A DNA stretch of 64,000 bases from an uncultured Pseudomonadota bacterium (GCA_903921785.1 CAIXRH010000132.1:1-64000), one strand, 5' to 3'; counted from the first letter of the stretch, positions 47,341 to 56,363 are shown. Program-made: numbers and translations. The notes: a model not told the origin generated them from the sequence alone.

Positions 47341-48966
47341 TCACACCGAGATCGCCCCCTCACGGAAGCTCGACGACCCGATCTTCACGTTCACCAACGC
47401 CGGCTTGCCGCTGGCGAGGGCGCGGTCGATCGCCGGCCGGATCTCTTCGGGGCGCTCGACGAACTCGCCGTGCCCGCCGAGGGCCTCCACCATCTTCTCG
47501 TAGCGGGTGAAGCCGAGGCCGGTCGCGGGCGCGCGCTCCGTGCCGAAGAGCTGGACTTGACCGCGGCGGATCTGCGTCCACGCGCCGTCGTTGCCCATCA
47601 CCCCCACGAAGGGGATGCCTTGGCGGGCCGCCGCTTCGTACTCCATGCCGTTGAGGCCGAAGCTGCCATCGCCGTAGATGACGAACACCGGGTCCTTCGG
47701 GCGCGCGAGGCGGGCCGCCATCGCGAACGCCGGGCCGACGCCCAGCGTGCCGAGCGGCCCCGGGTCCATCCAACGGCCGGGCTCCCACACGTCCACCACC
47801 TTGGCGGCGGTGCCGACGATGTCCCCGCCATCGCAGACCACGGAGGCGTTCTTGGGCATCGCCTGGGCGAGCTCCCAGGAGAACCGCAGCGGGTTGATGG
47901 GGGAGGCGTCGCTGTGGAGCTCGGGGAGCAGCTTCTGGAATCGGGCGACCTCCACCGTGCGGAGCTGCTCCACCCAGGGGGAGACGGCGCGCGATCCGGC
48001 CGCCGCGAGCTGCTTCATCACCAGGCCGGTGTCGCCGACGATGCCCACGTCCGCGCCGCGGTTGTGCCCGATGACATCGGGGTCGAGGTCTACGTGGATG
48101 ACCTTGGTGCTCGCGGGGAGGTCGTTGCCGTAGTTGAGGCGGAAGTCCCAGGGCGTGCCGAAGACCACGACGACGTCCGCGCTGGCGAGGGCCTTGCTGC
48201 GACAGAGGCGGAAGAACCGCGGGTCGTCGGGGCGGAGCGCCCCGCGGGCGCCGCCGTTGAGGAACGCCGGGAGGTCGTAGCGAGAGAGGAACTCGTGGAT
48301 CGCCGCCTTGTACGGCGACCACCACCACTGCGTGCCCACAATCACCATCGGGCGCTCGGCCTTCTCGAGCAGCGCCACCGCCGCCGCGATCGCCGATGGG
48401 TCCCCGCCGGCCACCGCCTCGGTGCGGTAGTGCTGCGGGAAGTGTACGTTGTCGCTGTCTTCCATGCCCATGAGCACGTCGAGCGGCATCTCGAGGAAAA
48501 CCGGTCCCGGCACGCCCGTGGTGGCCTTGCGGAAGGCCATGGCCATGAAGTCGGGGAGGCGGCGGGTCTCGGGGACGGTCGCGGACCACTTGGTGATGCT
48601 CCGGAGGAGCGACACGTGGTCCATCTCCTGGAGCGAGCCCATGCCGCTGAAGAACCGCGGCCCCTGCCCGCCCACGAGGATCATCGGTACCCCGCCGCGC
48701 ATCGCGTTCGCCGCCGCCGTGACCGCGTCGGTGACGCCCGGTCCCGCCGTGACCAGGGCCACGCCCGGCTTCCCGGTGGCACGCGCCCAGCCCTCGGCCG
48801 CGTGGCCAGCGGACTGCTCGTGGCGGAAGTCGACCACGCGGATGCCCAGGTCGAGGCAGCCGTCGTAGATGTGTTGGATGTGGCCTCCGCACAGGGTGAA
48901 GACGTGGCTCACGCCTTCTTTGTGCAGCGAATCGGCGACGAGCCGACCGCCATGTACGAACGCCAT
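47341..48966 (-). CDS. ThDP-dependent lyase (2-hydroxyacyl-CoA lyase/acetolactate-synthase-like)
   Basis: The 541-residue protein has the three domains of the ThDP decarboxylase family. The catalytic Glu is in DFRHEQSAGHAAEGWARATG, and the cofactor motif GDGSFGLNGMEYEAAARQGIPFVGVMGNDG spans about residues 430-460. GGQGPRFFSGMGSLQEMD resembles 2-hydroxyacyl-CoA lyase and oxalyl-CoA decarboxylase more than true acetolactate synthase. No small subunit gene is present. It is divergent from the GMC oxidoreductase pair, perhaps in one lipid- or alcohol-degrading regulon. GGAG precedes the ATG. Confidence 0.85.
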   Translation of the reverse strand: MAFVHGGRLVADSLHKEGVSHVFTLCGGHIQHIYDGCLDLGIRVVDFRHEQSAGHAAEGWARATGKPGVALVTAGPGVTDAVTAAANAMRGGVPMILVGGQGPRFFSGMGSLQEMDHVSLLRSITKWSATVPETRRLPDFMAMAFRKATTGVPGPVFLEMPLDVLMGMEDSDNVHFPQHYRTEAVAGGDPSAIAAAVALLEKAERPMVIVGTQWWWSPYKAAIHEFLSRYDLPAFLNGGARGALRPDDPRFFRLCRSKALASADVVVVFGTPWDFRLNYGNDLPASTKVIHVDLDPDVIGHNRGADVGIVGDTGLVMKQLAAAGSRAVSPWVEQLRTVEVARFQKLLPELHSDASPINPLRFSWELAQAMPKNASVVCDGGDIVGTAAKVVDVWEPGRWMDPGPLGTLGVGPAFAMAARLARPKDPVFVIYGDGSFGLNGMEYEAAARQGIPFVGVMGNDGAWTQIRRGQVQLFGTERAPATGLGFTRYEKMVEALGGHGEFVERPEEIRPAIDRALASGKPALVNVKIGSSSFREGAISV

Positions 48967-49181
48967 GTGGGTCTCCGGGCGGGACCGCCGGTAACAAGGG
49001 CCGGCCGCCGGGCCCACCCCGAGGCGTCCGTCGGATCGCCTGAACCACCGAGGACGGGCCGCCAGCAGCGCCCTGGGATCGACGACGGTTTTGTAATCCA
49101 TATGACACGATCGAATATCCAACCCGCCGGTCAGTTTCCCGTACGCACCCTGTCGCCAAAGGTACTACCTCGATCATCCAC

Positions 49182-49195
49182 TGAATGCGCATTCA
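49182..49195. promoter_or_regulatory. Perfect 14-bp palindrome TGAATGCGCATTCA
   Basis: The arms TGAATG and CATTCA flank CG. It is a plausible dimeric repressor operator in the divergent promoter region. The half-site equals that of the palindrome before the phasin-like gene, but the spacing is 4 bp shorter. Confidence 0.5.
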
Positions 49196-49243
49196 TCTTC
49201 GCAGGGTGCGTAAAACTTTTCGCATCAAGGCTGTAGCCGTTCG

Positions 49244-49257
49244 ACCGACCAGTCAGT
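49244..49257. promoter_or_regulatory. Imperfect palindrome ACCGACCAGTCAGT
   Basis: ACCGAC and GTCAGT are inverted with 5 of 6 matches. It sits just upstream of the ATG at 49264 and resembles TetR-family operators by eye only. Confidence 0.35.
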
Positions 49258-49263
49258 ATCTTC

Positions 49264-49773
49264 ATGTCCATGCACATCACCCGCCGCCAGCTCGTCGCCG
49301 CCACCGCCGCCTGCGCCGCTCTCGCCGGAGCGGGGGGCGTCCTCGCCCACCTGCCCGCCGCCGCCGCGGGCCGCCGCACCTTCTCCGCCGGGGAGCTTGA
49401 GATCGTGGCCGCGCTCGCCGAAGCATTCTTCCCGCCGGGGAACCCCGTGGGCGTCACCGGCAGCGGGGTGAACGTGGCCGAGGAGCTCGATCGGATGCTC
49501 GCGGAGGACCTCGACTCCGTCGTCGGCCCCGTCTTCCGGCACCTCCTCCGCGGCCTCGAGTACGGCGCGATCGCCACCCACGGCGCGCGCTTCAGCATGC
49601 TCGAGCGGCCGATCCGTGAGGAGATCCTCGCCGACTGGTCCGAGCCGGGCAACGTGCCCCGGCGTATGGCCTACGAAGTCTTGAAGACCTGCATCGGCTG
49701 GGCCTGGTTCAGCGCCCCGGTGGTTCGCGCCAGCCTGGGTTGGGTCTCGGAGTGCCACGTCGGCGCGGCCTAG
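49264..49773 (+). CDS. Tat-exported small subunit (gluconate 2-dehydrogenase subunit 3-like)
   Basis: This 169-residue protein has a twin-arginine signal (ITRRQLVAATAAC) and a body resembling gluconate 2-dehydrogenase subunit 3 (ELEIVAALAEAFFPPGN). Such proteins partner GMC oxidoreductases, and one follows after 6 nt. It probably helps export of the complex or its maturation. Confidence 0.82.
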   Translation: MSMHITRRQLVAATAACAALAGAGGVLAHLPAAAAGRRTFSAGELEIVAALAEAFFPPGNPVGVTGSGVNVAEELDRMLAEDLDSVVGPVFRHLLRGLEYGAIATHGARFSMLERPIREEILADWSEPGNVPRRMAYEVLKTCIGWAWFSAPVVRASLGWVSECHVGAA

Positions 49774-49779
49774 CCCGCC

Positions 49780-51285
49780 ATGCTCGCCAGCTTCGCCCCC
49801 GGCCGGCACGGAGCGGCAGACTACGCACCCGAACTCGACCTTGAGGCCGACGTCGCGATCGTCGGCGCGGGCGCCGGGGGCTCCGCCGCCGCGGCCGCGC
49901 TCACCGAACGCGGCCTTCGCGTGGTGGTGCTCGAAGAGGGCTCCCACTGGGAGCCGCAGCAGTTCAACCCGAGCAGCCTCTGGGCGTTTCGCCACCTCTA
50001 CCAGGGGCGCGGCACCCGCGCAGCGCACGGGAACACGGTCACCGTGCTCCCCGGCGGGCGCGGGGTGGGCGGCAGCACGCTCATCAACAGCGCGATCTGC
50101 TTCCGCACGCCGACGCCGGTGCTGGAGCGTTGGCGCGGCGAGTCCGGCTGCCATCGGTTCAGTGATGCCTGGATGGAGGCGTGTTTCACCCGCATCTGGG
50201 CCACGCTCGGGGTAGGGATCAACGCGCCCGAGTTTCAAAGGGACAACAACCGTCTCCTGAAGCTCGGCGCCGAGCGCCTCGGCCTCAAGGGCGACTGGCT
50301 GGCGCGCGCGGCCCCCAACTGTGTCGGCTGCGGCTCCTGCCAACAAGGCTGCGAGGTCGGCGCGAAACGTTCGGCGGATCGTACGTTCCTCGCGGAGGCG
50401 GTCACCGGCGGCGCCGGCGTGTACGGCGACTGCCGGGTCAGCGGGGTCGAGACATCGGGCGGGAAGGTCACCGCGATGGTCGGGCGTACGCTCAACCCGA
50501 CGGACGACACCGAGGTGGGAAACTTCCGGGTTCGTGCCCGGCACTTCGTGATGTCCGCCGGGGCGATCGCCACGCCGCGCTTCCTCATCGACCACGGCCT
50601 GGGCGCCGGCCCCGTCGGGGAGCACCTGCGCATCCACCCCACCACCGGCATCGTGGCCCGCTTCGCCGAGGACGTGAAGCCGTGGCGGGGCGTCACCCAG
50701 GGCTACTACGTCGATCAGTGGGAGAAGGGGTTCCTCCTGCAGGTCTACACCGCGCCGCCGGAGCAGGCGTGGGTGCAGCTCGCGTTGCCGCCCCCCGAAG
50801 CGCTCGGCTGGATGGCCTCGCTGCGGCGCTCGGCCATGGCCGGGGTGGTGGTCCATGACGAAGACTCCGTCGGCCGCGTGGGCCGCGCCGGCATCGAATA
50901 CTGGCTGGGAGACAAGGATCGCGCCGTCTTCCTCGAAGGCGTGCGCACCGCCGCGCGGGTCTACTTCGCCGCGGGCGCCGAGGCGGTCGTCGCCGGGATC
51001 CACGGCGTGGGCACGATCCACCGGGAAGAGGACATCGAGCGGCAGATTCCGGCGTCCGTCCCGCCCTGGCAGATCGCGATGTACGCGGCGCACCCCATGG
51101 GCACCTGCCGCATGGGCACCGACCCCGAGACCAGCGTGGTGGACCCCGACGGGCGCGTCTGGGGCTGGGACAACCTCCACGTGGCCGACACCAGCGTCTT
51201 CCCCACCTCCCTCGGGGTGAATCCCCAGGTCACCACCTACGCGGTGGGGCTCACCGTCGGCGCAGCGATCGCCGAGCAGGCGTAG
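49780..51285 (+). CDS. GMC-family FAD oxidoreductase with CxxCxxCxxxC motif
   Basis: The 501-residue protein has an FAD-binding GAGAGGSAAAAAL motif near residue 28, the GMC signature GGRGVGGSTLINSAI, and a C-terminal HPMGTCRMG...NPQVTTYA region. A cluster CVGCGSCQQGC near residue 185 has ferredoxin-like CxxCxxCxxxC spacing. Related enzymes oxidise long-chain alcohols, sterols or sugars. It has no signal of its own, so it may be exported with the preceding Tat protein. Confidence 0.9.
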   Translation: MLASFAPGRHGAADYAPELDLEADVAIVGAGAGGSAAAAALTERGLRVVVLEEGSHWEPQQFNPSSLWAFRHLYQGRGTRAAHGNTVTVLPGGRGVGGSTLINSAICFRTPTPVLERWRGESGCHRFSDAWMEACFTRIWATLGVGINAPEFQRDNNRLLKLGAERLGLKGDWLARAAPNCVGCGSCQQGCEVGAKRSADRTFLAEAVTGGAGVYGDCRVSGVETSGGKVTAMVGRTLNPTDDTEVGNFRVRARHFVMSAGAIATPRFLIDHGLGAGPVGEHLRIHPTTGIVARFAEDVKPWRGVTQGYYVDQWEKGFLLQVYTAPPEQAWVQLALPPPEALGWMASLRRSAMAGVVVHDEDSVGRVGRAGIEYWLGDKDRAVFLEGVRTAARVYFAAGAEAVVAGIHGVGTIHREEDIERQIPASVPPWQIAMYAAHPMGTCRMGTDPETSVVDPDGRVWGWDNLHVADTSVFPTSLGVNPQVTTYAVGLTVGAAIAEQA

Positions 51286-51344
51286 CGGTTGGACGGGCCG
51301 TAGACGGTTCGGGCGCCGCCGGCCACGGCCACACCTCGGCGCCG

Positions 51345-51360
51345 AGGATAGTTCGCGCGC
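51345..51360 (+). promoter_or_regulatory. Putative leaderless promoter (-10 AGGATA)
   Basis: AGGATA (51345-51350) lies exactly 10 nt before the ATG of the ThiO-like gene. Confidence 0.5.
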
Positions 51361-52356
51361 ATGAAGACCATCATCGTTGGCGGGGGGCTGGTCGGCTGTG
51401 CGGTAGCCCTCGAGCTCGCGCGCCGCGGGCGCGAAGTGGTGTGCCTGGAGCGGGCGGTGCCCGGCGCCGAAGCGTCGAGCGCCGCTGGGGGCATCCTCGC
51501 GCCGCGGGTAGAAGCGCACGGCGACGAAGACGCGCGGGTCCTCGGGCTGGAGAGCCTGGGGATGTACGAAGCGTGGCTCGCCTCCCTCGGCGCCGACGTC
51601 GGGTACCGCCGCAGCGGAGTGCTCGTCGCGCGGCCCGAGTCGCCGGACCGCGACGCGGTGGTCCTCTCCGGCGCGGAGCTCGCGCGCGTCGCGCCGGGGC
51701 TGAAGGTGCAGCAGGCGTGGTGGCTGTCGGACGAAGCGCTGCTCGACACCCGGCGGCTCGTTCCGGCGGTGCGCGCGGCGGCCGAGGCCGCGGGCGTGCG
51801 GTTCCGGAGTGGCGTGTCCGTGGCGAAGGTGGAGTCGGGCGCGGTGCTCCTCGAAGATGGCGAACGCCTCGAAGGCGAGGTCGTGGTGTGCGCCGGCGCG
51901 TGGACGCCCGCCGTGTCCGGCCTGCCTCCCCTCCCCGTCCGCCCGGTGCGCGGCCAGCTCGCGGCGGTGGCCGACACCGCGGCGACGACCGCGGTGGTCT
52001 TCGGGCCGGCGGGCTACCTGGTCCCCCGACACGACGAGCTGGTGGTCGGCGCCACGATGGAGGAGGTCGGCTACCAGCGCGGGGTGAGCGCGGGCGGCGT
52101 ACGCCACGTGCTCGACCACGCGATCCAGCTCGCGCCAGCGCTCGCGGCGTCCACGTTCCTCCGGGCGTGGTCGAGCTTCCGTCCAGGTTCTCCGGATGGA
52201 AAGCCGCTGGTCGGCCGCGCCGGCGGCGTTTGGGTCGCCTCGGGGCACTTCCGCAACGGCATCCTCCTCGCGCCGCTCACCGCGGCACGCCTCGCGGACG
52301 CGATGCTCGACGGCGCCGCCCTGCCCCCCGCCTGGCGTCCCGACCGGTTTGCGTAG
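51361..52356 (+). CDS. FAD-dependent amino acid oxidase, glycine oxidase (ThiO)-like
   Basis: The 331-residue DAO-family protein starts with the FAD motif IIVGGGLVGCAVALELARRG. It has SSAAGGILAPRVE near residue 39 and SPDGKPLVGRAGGVWVASGHFRNGILLAPLTA near the end, as in ThiO. ThiO oxidises glycine to the imine for thiazole synthesis. No thiG or thiS is nearby, so the role in thiamine synthesis is likely but not shown. Confidence 0.87.
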   Translation: MKTIIVGGGLVGCAVALELARRGREVVCLERAVPGAEASSAAGGILAPRVEAHGDEDARVLGLESLGMYEAWLASLGADVGYRRSGVLVARPESPDRDAVVLSGAELARVAPGLKVQQAWWLSDEALLDTRRLVPAVRAAAEAAGVRFRSGVSVAKVESGAVLLEDGERLEGEVVVCAGAWTPAVSGLPPLPVRPVRGQLAAVADTAATTAVVFGPAGYLVPRHDELVVGATMEEVGYQRGVSAGGVRHVLDHAIQLAPALAASTFLRAWSSFRPGSPDGKPLVGRAGGVWVASGHFRNGILLAPLTAARLADAMLDGAALPPAWRPDRFA

Positions 52357-52382
52357 GGAGCGGCGCGAGTGCGCCGGCTTGC

Positions 52383-52427
52383 CCGGCGGAAACGTCGGCG
52401 ATCGAGGAGCCGCGGGGGCGAGAATGG
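52383..52427 (+). repeat. Dispersed intergenic repeat, copy G
   Basis: It reads ACGTCGGCGATCGAGGAGCC, then GCGGGGGCGAGAATGG, between two convergent genes. Confidence 0.85.
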
Positions 52428-52443
52428 GGGGGGCCGGGGTGGC

Positions 52444-53100
52444 TCACCAGAAGCGCCACCACGGTCGACGCCCAGGGGTCACCTCCTTCGCTGCCTCGCT
52501 CACGCCATCACGGAGGGCGTCCGCGACCGTGGTCCTCGTCGCGATGACAGACGACTCGGTCCACTCCGTTCCGTCCGCCCAATCGTCGAGCCAGTCGCTG
52601 AGTCGGTAGTGCCGCGCCGCCGACCGCGCCGCCTCGCGCGCATTGAGGATGGGCCAGAAAGCGCCTTCGCGGACGCGACGTTCCCGAAAGATGGCCAGGG
52701 CGTCCTCGCGCTCAGGATCGTCCTCATCCACGTCGTCGAGCTGCGCGGAATCATGGAAGAATGCGCCTTCTTCCCACGCCTCCGGCTGCCCCGCCACCAC
52801 CTCCCACGAACCTTGCTCGCGCCAGCCGTACTGGACACGGCGCAGCGTTCTTCCCTCGATGCAGTGTGCGAACCCGAAGGCATCGGAGGAGCTCACGTAG
52901 CCGAGGAGGATCACCTCCGCCCCGAACCGCCGCGAGAGCTGCAACGCCGCGGCGGCGCCATCGTCCCCGCCATCGGGGACCGGGACGCTGGCGAACTCCG
53001 AGGGGGCCTCGATCACCGTACCGGGATTCGCGGCCCGGAGCCGGCCGAGGAGGTCGGCGTCCGCACCGCAACGAACGTACAGCCGCGACATCCAGCCCAT
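52444..53100 (-). CDS. Hypothetical protein
   Basis: This 218-residue protein has no recognised domain, signal or membrane segment. It starts MGWMSRLYVRC, has an acidic stretch (AQLDDVDEDDPEREDA) and ends with aromatic residues (RRPWWRFW). CAGATA lies 9 nt before the ATG at 53100, which favours that start over 53091. It stands alone. Confidence 0.7.
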   Translation of the reverse strand: MGWMSRLYVRCGADADLLGRLRAANPGTVIEAPSEFASVPVPDGGDDGAAAALQLSRRFGAEVILLGYVSSSDAFGFAHCIEGRTLRRVQYGWREQGSWEVVAGQPEAWEEGAFFHDSAQLDDVDEDDPEREDALAIFRERRVREGAFWPILNAREAARSAARHYRLSDWLDDWADGTEWTESSVIATRTTVADALRDGVSEAAKEVTPGRRPWWRFW

Positions 53101-53747
53101 CTCGTCCGTTATCTGCAGCGCCTCCGCCACGCGAACCGCGACGATCGCGGCGCGCCCCGGGGGCCACTGGACCTGCCGACGCGGTCTGGCGAGGCGCCGA
53201 GTGGACGGGGTGACGCCGCAGCGCGTGGACCGAGCCCCCGACGCGGGGTCGGCGATCGGAGCGTTCCCCGCCGTATACGTCGCCGAAGTTCGGGAACCTC
53301 CGCGCGTTGTGCGGCGTGCGGAGGCGGGAGCTGCGTCGCGGGCACGCAGCACCGGGTGGGTCCTCCGTGCCAAGGTCCAGCGCCACCTCCGCGCCGCGAT
53401 CCCGGGCCACCTCCCCGCAGTTCGCGCTGCGCAGGGCGGGCACCGCACCACGGACCGCCCTTCCGACGCTCGATCGCCCGTGGAACGCGTCCGGGCGGCC
53501 GCTACGGGTTCACGAGCTGTCCGTCGCGCACCATAAGGCGCCTTCGTCCAACCGTTTGTGCCGCCGTGGTCGTCGCCGACGAGCACGCGACGATCGGCAC
53601 CTTCGCCCTCCGCGACAGGGCTGGCGTCGACACGCTCCCGCGCGCACAGCGCGCTCCGCGTGAGGCGGACCGGCGGGCGGACGCGGCGAGGGGTCCGTGG
53701 CGGCGGCCAGCGGCACGCCCTCCTCGGGGCACGCCCCCATGGGTCGT
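53101..53747. other. 647-bp region with no recognised gene
   Basis: Open frames on both strands give Arg/Ala/Pro-rich translations without family features, as expected by chance in GC-rich DNA. No repeat, RNA gene or clear terminator is seen. Confidence 0.55.
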
Positions 53748-54215
53748 TCAGCTCGCTTCGGCCGCCGCGATGCGCTTGTCGGCCTCACGCAGCACCGTGA
53801 CCCGGGCCTTGTGCTTGCTCTCGTAGGCGTGCACGGTGCGCAGGTCCGCGAGGTCGAGCCCCTCGAGGGCGGCGATGGCGTGCTTCACGTTCAGGGCGTC
53901 GTACCCCGGGATCGGCAGCGTCGCGGCGTGGCCGGCGCGGAGATCGACCAGCGCATCACGCAGCGCCTTCTCGCCCTTCTCCACGAACGCGGCGCGCTCG
54001 CCGAGCGTCTCGCGGGCCTTGGCCAGGGCGTCCGCCGCCGTCTCCAAGACCTGCGCTTCGGCCTGGAGCAGCCGACCACGGCCCTCCTCCACCCGCGCCT
54101 CCACCTTGTGCTTGAGCTCCTCGCCGCGGTGCTTGAGGGAGTCCCGACGCGACTTGAGCGCCTCGGTCTGCTGGTCGAGCTTCTGACGAAGGGTAGAACG
54201 GGCCTTTTCGAGCAT
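53748..54215 (-). CDS. Phasin-like coiled-coil protein
   Basis: The 155-residue protein has a long charged coiled coil over residues 1-100. The C-terminal segment LPIPGYDALNVKHAIAALEGL...DLRTVHAYESKHKARVTVL resembles a short helical motif seen in lipid-droplet, phasin-like and other bacterial proteins. It may coat lipid or polyhydroxyalkanoate granules. A palindrome like the Bacillus FadR box lies 11 nt before the start codon, and GGAGAG precedes the ATG. Confidence 0.75.
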   Translation of the reverse strand: MLEKARSTLRQKLDQQTEALKSRRDSLKHRGEELKHKVEARVEEGRGRLLQAEAQVLETAADALAKARETLGERAAFVEKGEKALRDALVDLRAGHAATLPIPGYDALNVKHAIAALEGLDLADLRTVHAYESKHKARVTVLREADKRIAAAEAS

Positions 54216-54226
54216 GGTCTCTCCGG

Positions 54227-54244
54227 TGAATGAAGGTTCATTCA
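54227..54244. promoter_or_regulatory. FadR-like operator TGAATGAAGGTTCATTCA
   Basis: It is a perfect palindrome with 8-bp arms and a 2-bp centre. From memory, the Bacillus FadR (TetR family) box is TGAATGAMTANTCATTCA; it matches all but the two central bases. It lies directly upstream of the ribosome-binding site of the phasin-like gene. Confidence 0.6.
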
Positions 54245-54298
54245 GATCGGCGGAGGGATATCCACCACGCTCGGATCGTCAAGGGGTATGCCGCGATT

Positions 54299-54760
54299 CT
54301 ACTGCCGCGTGGCGGTGAACTCGCCGGTGCCCTGGCAGGAGAGCGGAATCTCGCTCCCCGTGAAGTCGGCCTCCGCGCGCCAACTGAAGAAACCTTCCCC
54401 CGAGGCTTCGTCACCGACCACGTCGCCGTCGAGACTGAAGTCCCAGGAGGTGTCTGCGGAGCTGCCCGCCACATCGACGGTGAAGTTGCCGAAGTCATAC
54501 GTGTCGGCCGGCTCGGTCGCGCCGCCGGCGAACACGCCGGCGCAGCTCACGGTGGCGTCGCTCGCCACGTTCGACCCCACGGAGGACATCTCGCCGGGGA
54601 GCATCCACGCCGACTCGTCGACGGTCACGTCCACCGTGGCGGTGAAGTCGACCGAGCCGCCCTGGTCGAGGCCGAGCACCCCCACCCACGTCCCTTCCCG
54701 AGGATCGACCTCGGCTTCGGGGGCGCAGGCCGCGAGTATCAACGGGAGGAGCATCGTCAT
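54299..54760 (-). CDS. Lipoprotein of unknown function
   Basis: The 153-residue protein has the signal MTMLLPLILAA before Cys. The mature part is acidic and beta-rich (TWVGVLGLDQGGSVDFTATVDVTVDESAW), with two cysteines. It is probably a small envelope beta-barrel or sandwich. No family is recognised. Confidence 0.75.
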   Translation of the reverse strand: MTMLLPLILAACAPEAEVDPREGTWVGVLGLDQGGSVDFTATVDVTVDESAWMLPGEMSSVGSNVASDATVSCAGVFAGGATEPADTYDFGNFTVDVAGSSADTSWDFSLDGDVVGDEASGEGFFSWRAEADFTGSEIPLSCQGTGEFTATRQ

Positions 54761-54814
54761 GGAGGACCCGGCGTGCGGCAGCGTATCGCGCCGTGACGAC
54801 GCGCCCTGCCGCGA

Positions 54815-56323
54815 TCAGCGCCGCTGCTTCTTCCGTGCCTTCTTCGCTTCCTTCGCCTTCTTCCGCCGGAGGTCCCGCTCGGCGGCGCTCATCGCGATCG
54901 CCTTCGGGGCCTGAGGCATCCCCGGCATCGCCATCCCCGACTGCTGCGCGTACTGCGCCATGCGCTGCTGGAGCGCCTTCGCGTTGAAGCCGCCGCCGCC
55001 GAGGAGCCCGGTCATCGAGCCGACCTCCTTCATCATCGCGCGGGTCATCTTGAAGCGGTCGTGGAGGTCCTTCACCTCCTGGAGCGAGCGCCCGGAGCCG
55101 CGGGCGATCCGCTTGAAGCGGCCGTCGTCGAGTACATCCGGGTTGCGGCGCTCTTGGTTGGTCATCGACTGGATCATCGCCTCGACCTTCACCAGCTCGT
55201 AGTCATCGAGCGCCTCTTCGGGCACCTGCGACATGACCTCGTCCATGAACGGGAGCTTGCCCATCACGTCCTTGAGCGAGCCCATGGACTTGATCATCTT
55301 GAGCTGCCCCGCGAAGTCGTCGTACGAGAAGTTGCCCTGGAGCATCTTCTCGGCGTCCTTCTCGGCCTTGTCCTTGTCGATCACCTTCTCGAAGTCGGAC
55401 ATCAGCCCGACCACGTCGCCGAACCCGAGAATGCGGCTGGCGAGGCCGGAAGGGCGGAAGTCCTCCAGCTTGTCGAGCCCCTCGCCCATGCCGAGGAACT
55501 TCACCGGCTTACCGGTGACGGCCTTGATCGAGAGCGCGGCACCGCCACGGGCGTCGCCATCGAGCTTGGTGAGGACGAAGCCGGTGAACGCGAGCCGACG
55601 GTCGAACTCGGCGGCGGTGCGCACGGCGTCCTGACCGGCCATCGCGTCGCAGACGAAGAGGATGTTCTTCGGCTGGGTCTTCTCCTTGATCTGCTCCAGC
55701 TCGGCCATCAAGGTCTCGTCGATCGCGAGGCGACCAGCGGTGTCGAAGATCACGACGTCCCGCCCGACGTTGCGTGCCTGGGTGACCGCGGTGGCGCAGA
55801 GCTGCACCGGGTTCATCCCCTTGATCGAGAACACCGGGACGTTGAGCTTGCGGCCGAGGGTGGTGAGCTGGTCGATCGCCGCGGGCCGGTAGATGTCGGC
55901 CGCGACGAGCATCGGCTTCTTGCCCTGTGCCACGAGTCGGCGCGCGAGCTTGCCGGCCGTGGTGGTCTTTCCGGAGCCTTGGAGGCCGACCATCATGATG
56001 AGGGCGGGCTTACCTTCGAGGTCCAGCGACGCGTCGGCCGGGCCCATCAGGGCCTCCATCTCGTCGTAGCAGGCCTTGATGAAGTGATCGGCCGGGGTGA
56101 CCTGGAAGGGCGCCGACTTCGACTTGAGCGTGACCACCGTGCCGAGGGCACGCTGCTTCACCCGCTCGAGAAAGTCCTTCGCCACATCGAGGCTGACGTC
56201 GGCCTCCAGCAGCGACACCCGGACGTCCCGAAGGGCTTCGCCCACGGATTCTTCGGAGAGCTCGGTCTTGCCCTGCAGCTTGAGGCGGGCGTTGCGGAAG
56301 CCACGGGAGAGGGTGTCGAACAT
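54815..56323 (-). CDS. ffh: Signal recognition particle protein Ffh
   Basis: The 502-residue GTPase targets membrane proteins co-translationally. The N and G domains show GLQGSGKTTTAGKLA, DTAGRLAID, TKLDGDARGGAALS and GMGEGLDKLEDF. The Met-rich M domain begins near residue 300 (DFAGQLKMIKSMGSLKDVMGKLP) and binds 4.5S RNA. The basic tail KAKKARKKQRR is usual. GGGTTA lies 12 nt before the ATG. It is apart from the rpsP operon, where it is often found. Confidence 0.97.
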   Translation of the reverse strand: MFDTLSRGFRNARLKLQGKTELSEESVGEALRDVRVSLLEADVSLDVAKDFLERVKQRALGTVVTLKSKSAPFQVTPADHFIKACYDEMEALMGPADASLDLEGKPALIMMVGLQGSGKTTTAGKLARRLVAQGKKPMLVAADIYRPAAIDQLTTLGRKLNVPVFSIKGMNPVQLCATAVTQARNVGRDVVIFDTAGRLAIDETLMAELEQIKEKTQPKNILFVCDAMAGQDAVRTAAEFDRRLAFTGFVLTKLDGDARGGAALSIKAVTGKPVKFLGMGEGLDKLEDFRPSGLASRILGFGDVVGLMSDFEKVIDKDKAEKDAEKMLQGNFSYDDFAGQLKMIKSMGSLKDVMGKLPFMDEVMSQVPEEALDDYELVKVEAMIQSMTNQERRNPDVLDDGRFKRIARGSGRSLQEVKDLHDRFKMTRAMMKEVGSMTGLLGGGGFNAKALQQRMAQYAQQSGMAMPGMPQAPKAIAMSAAERDLRRKKAKEAKKARKKQRR

Positions 56324-56363
56324 GGGGTCGGCGCCTAACCCGCGCTCGCGCGTTTGGGGGCCC

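Larger units (their letters stand above)
48967..49263. other. Divergent intergenic region with AT-richer core and palindromes
   Basis: This 297-bp gap separates the ThDP lyase (minus) and the Tat protein (plus). Its right two-thirds is poorer in GC than its surroundings. It holds TGAATGCGCATTCA and ACCGACCAGTCAGT, both TetR-operator-like. Confidence 0.7.

Noticed and set aside
53101-53747. Possible N-terminal extension of the hypothetical protein or extra small genes
   Set aside because: Translations are Arg/Ala/Pro-rich with no family features, and a start with a -10-like CAGATA fits 53100 better.
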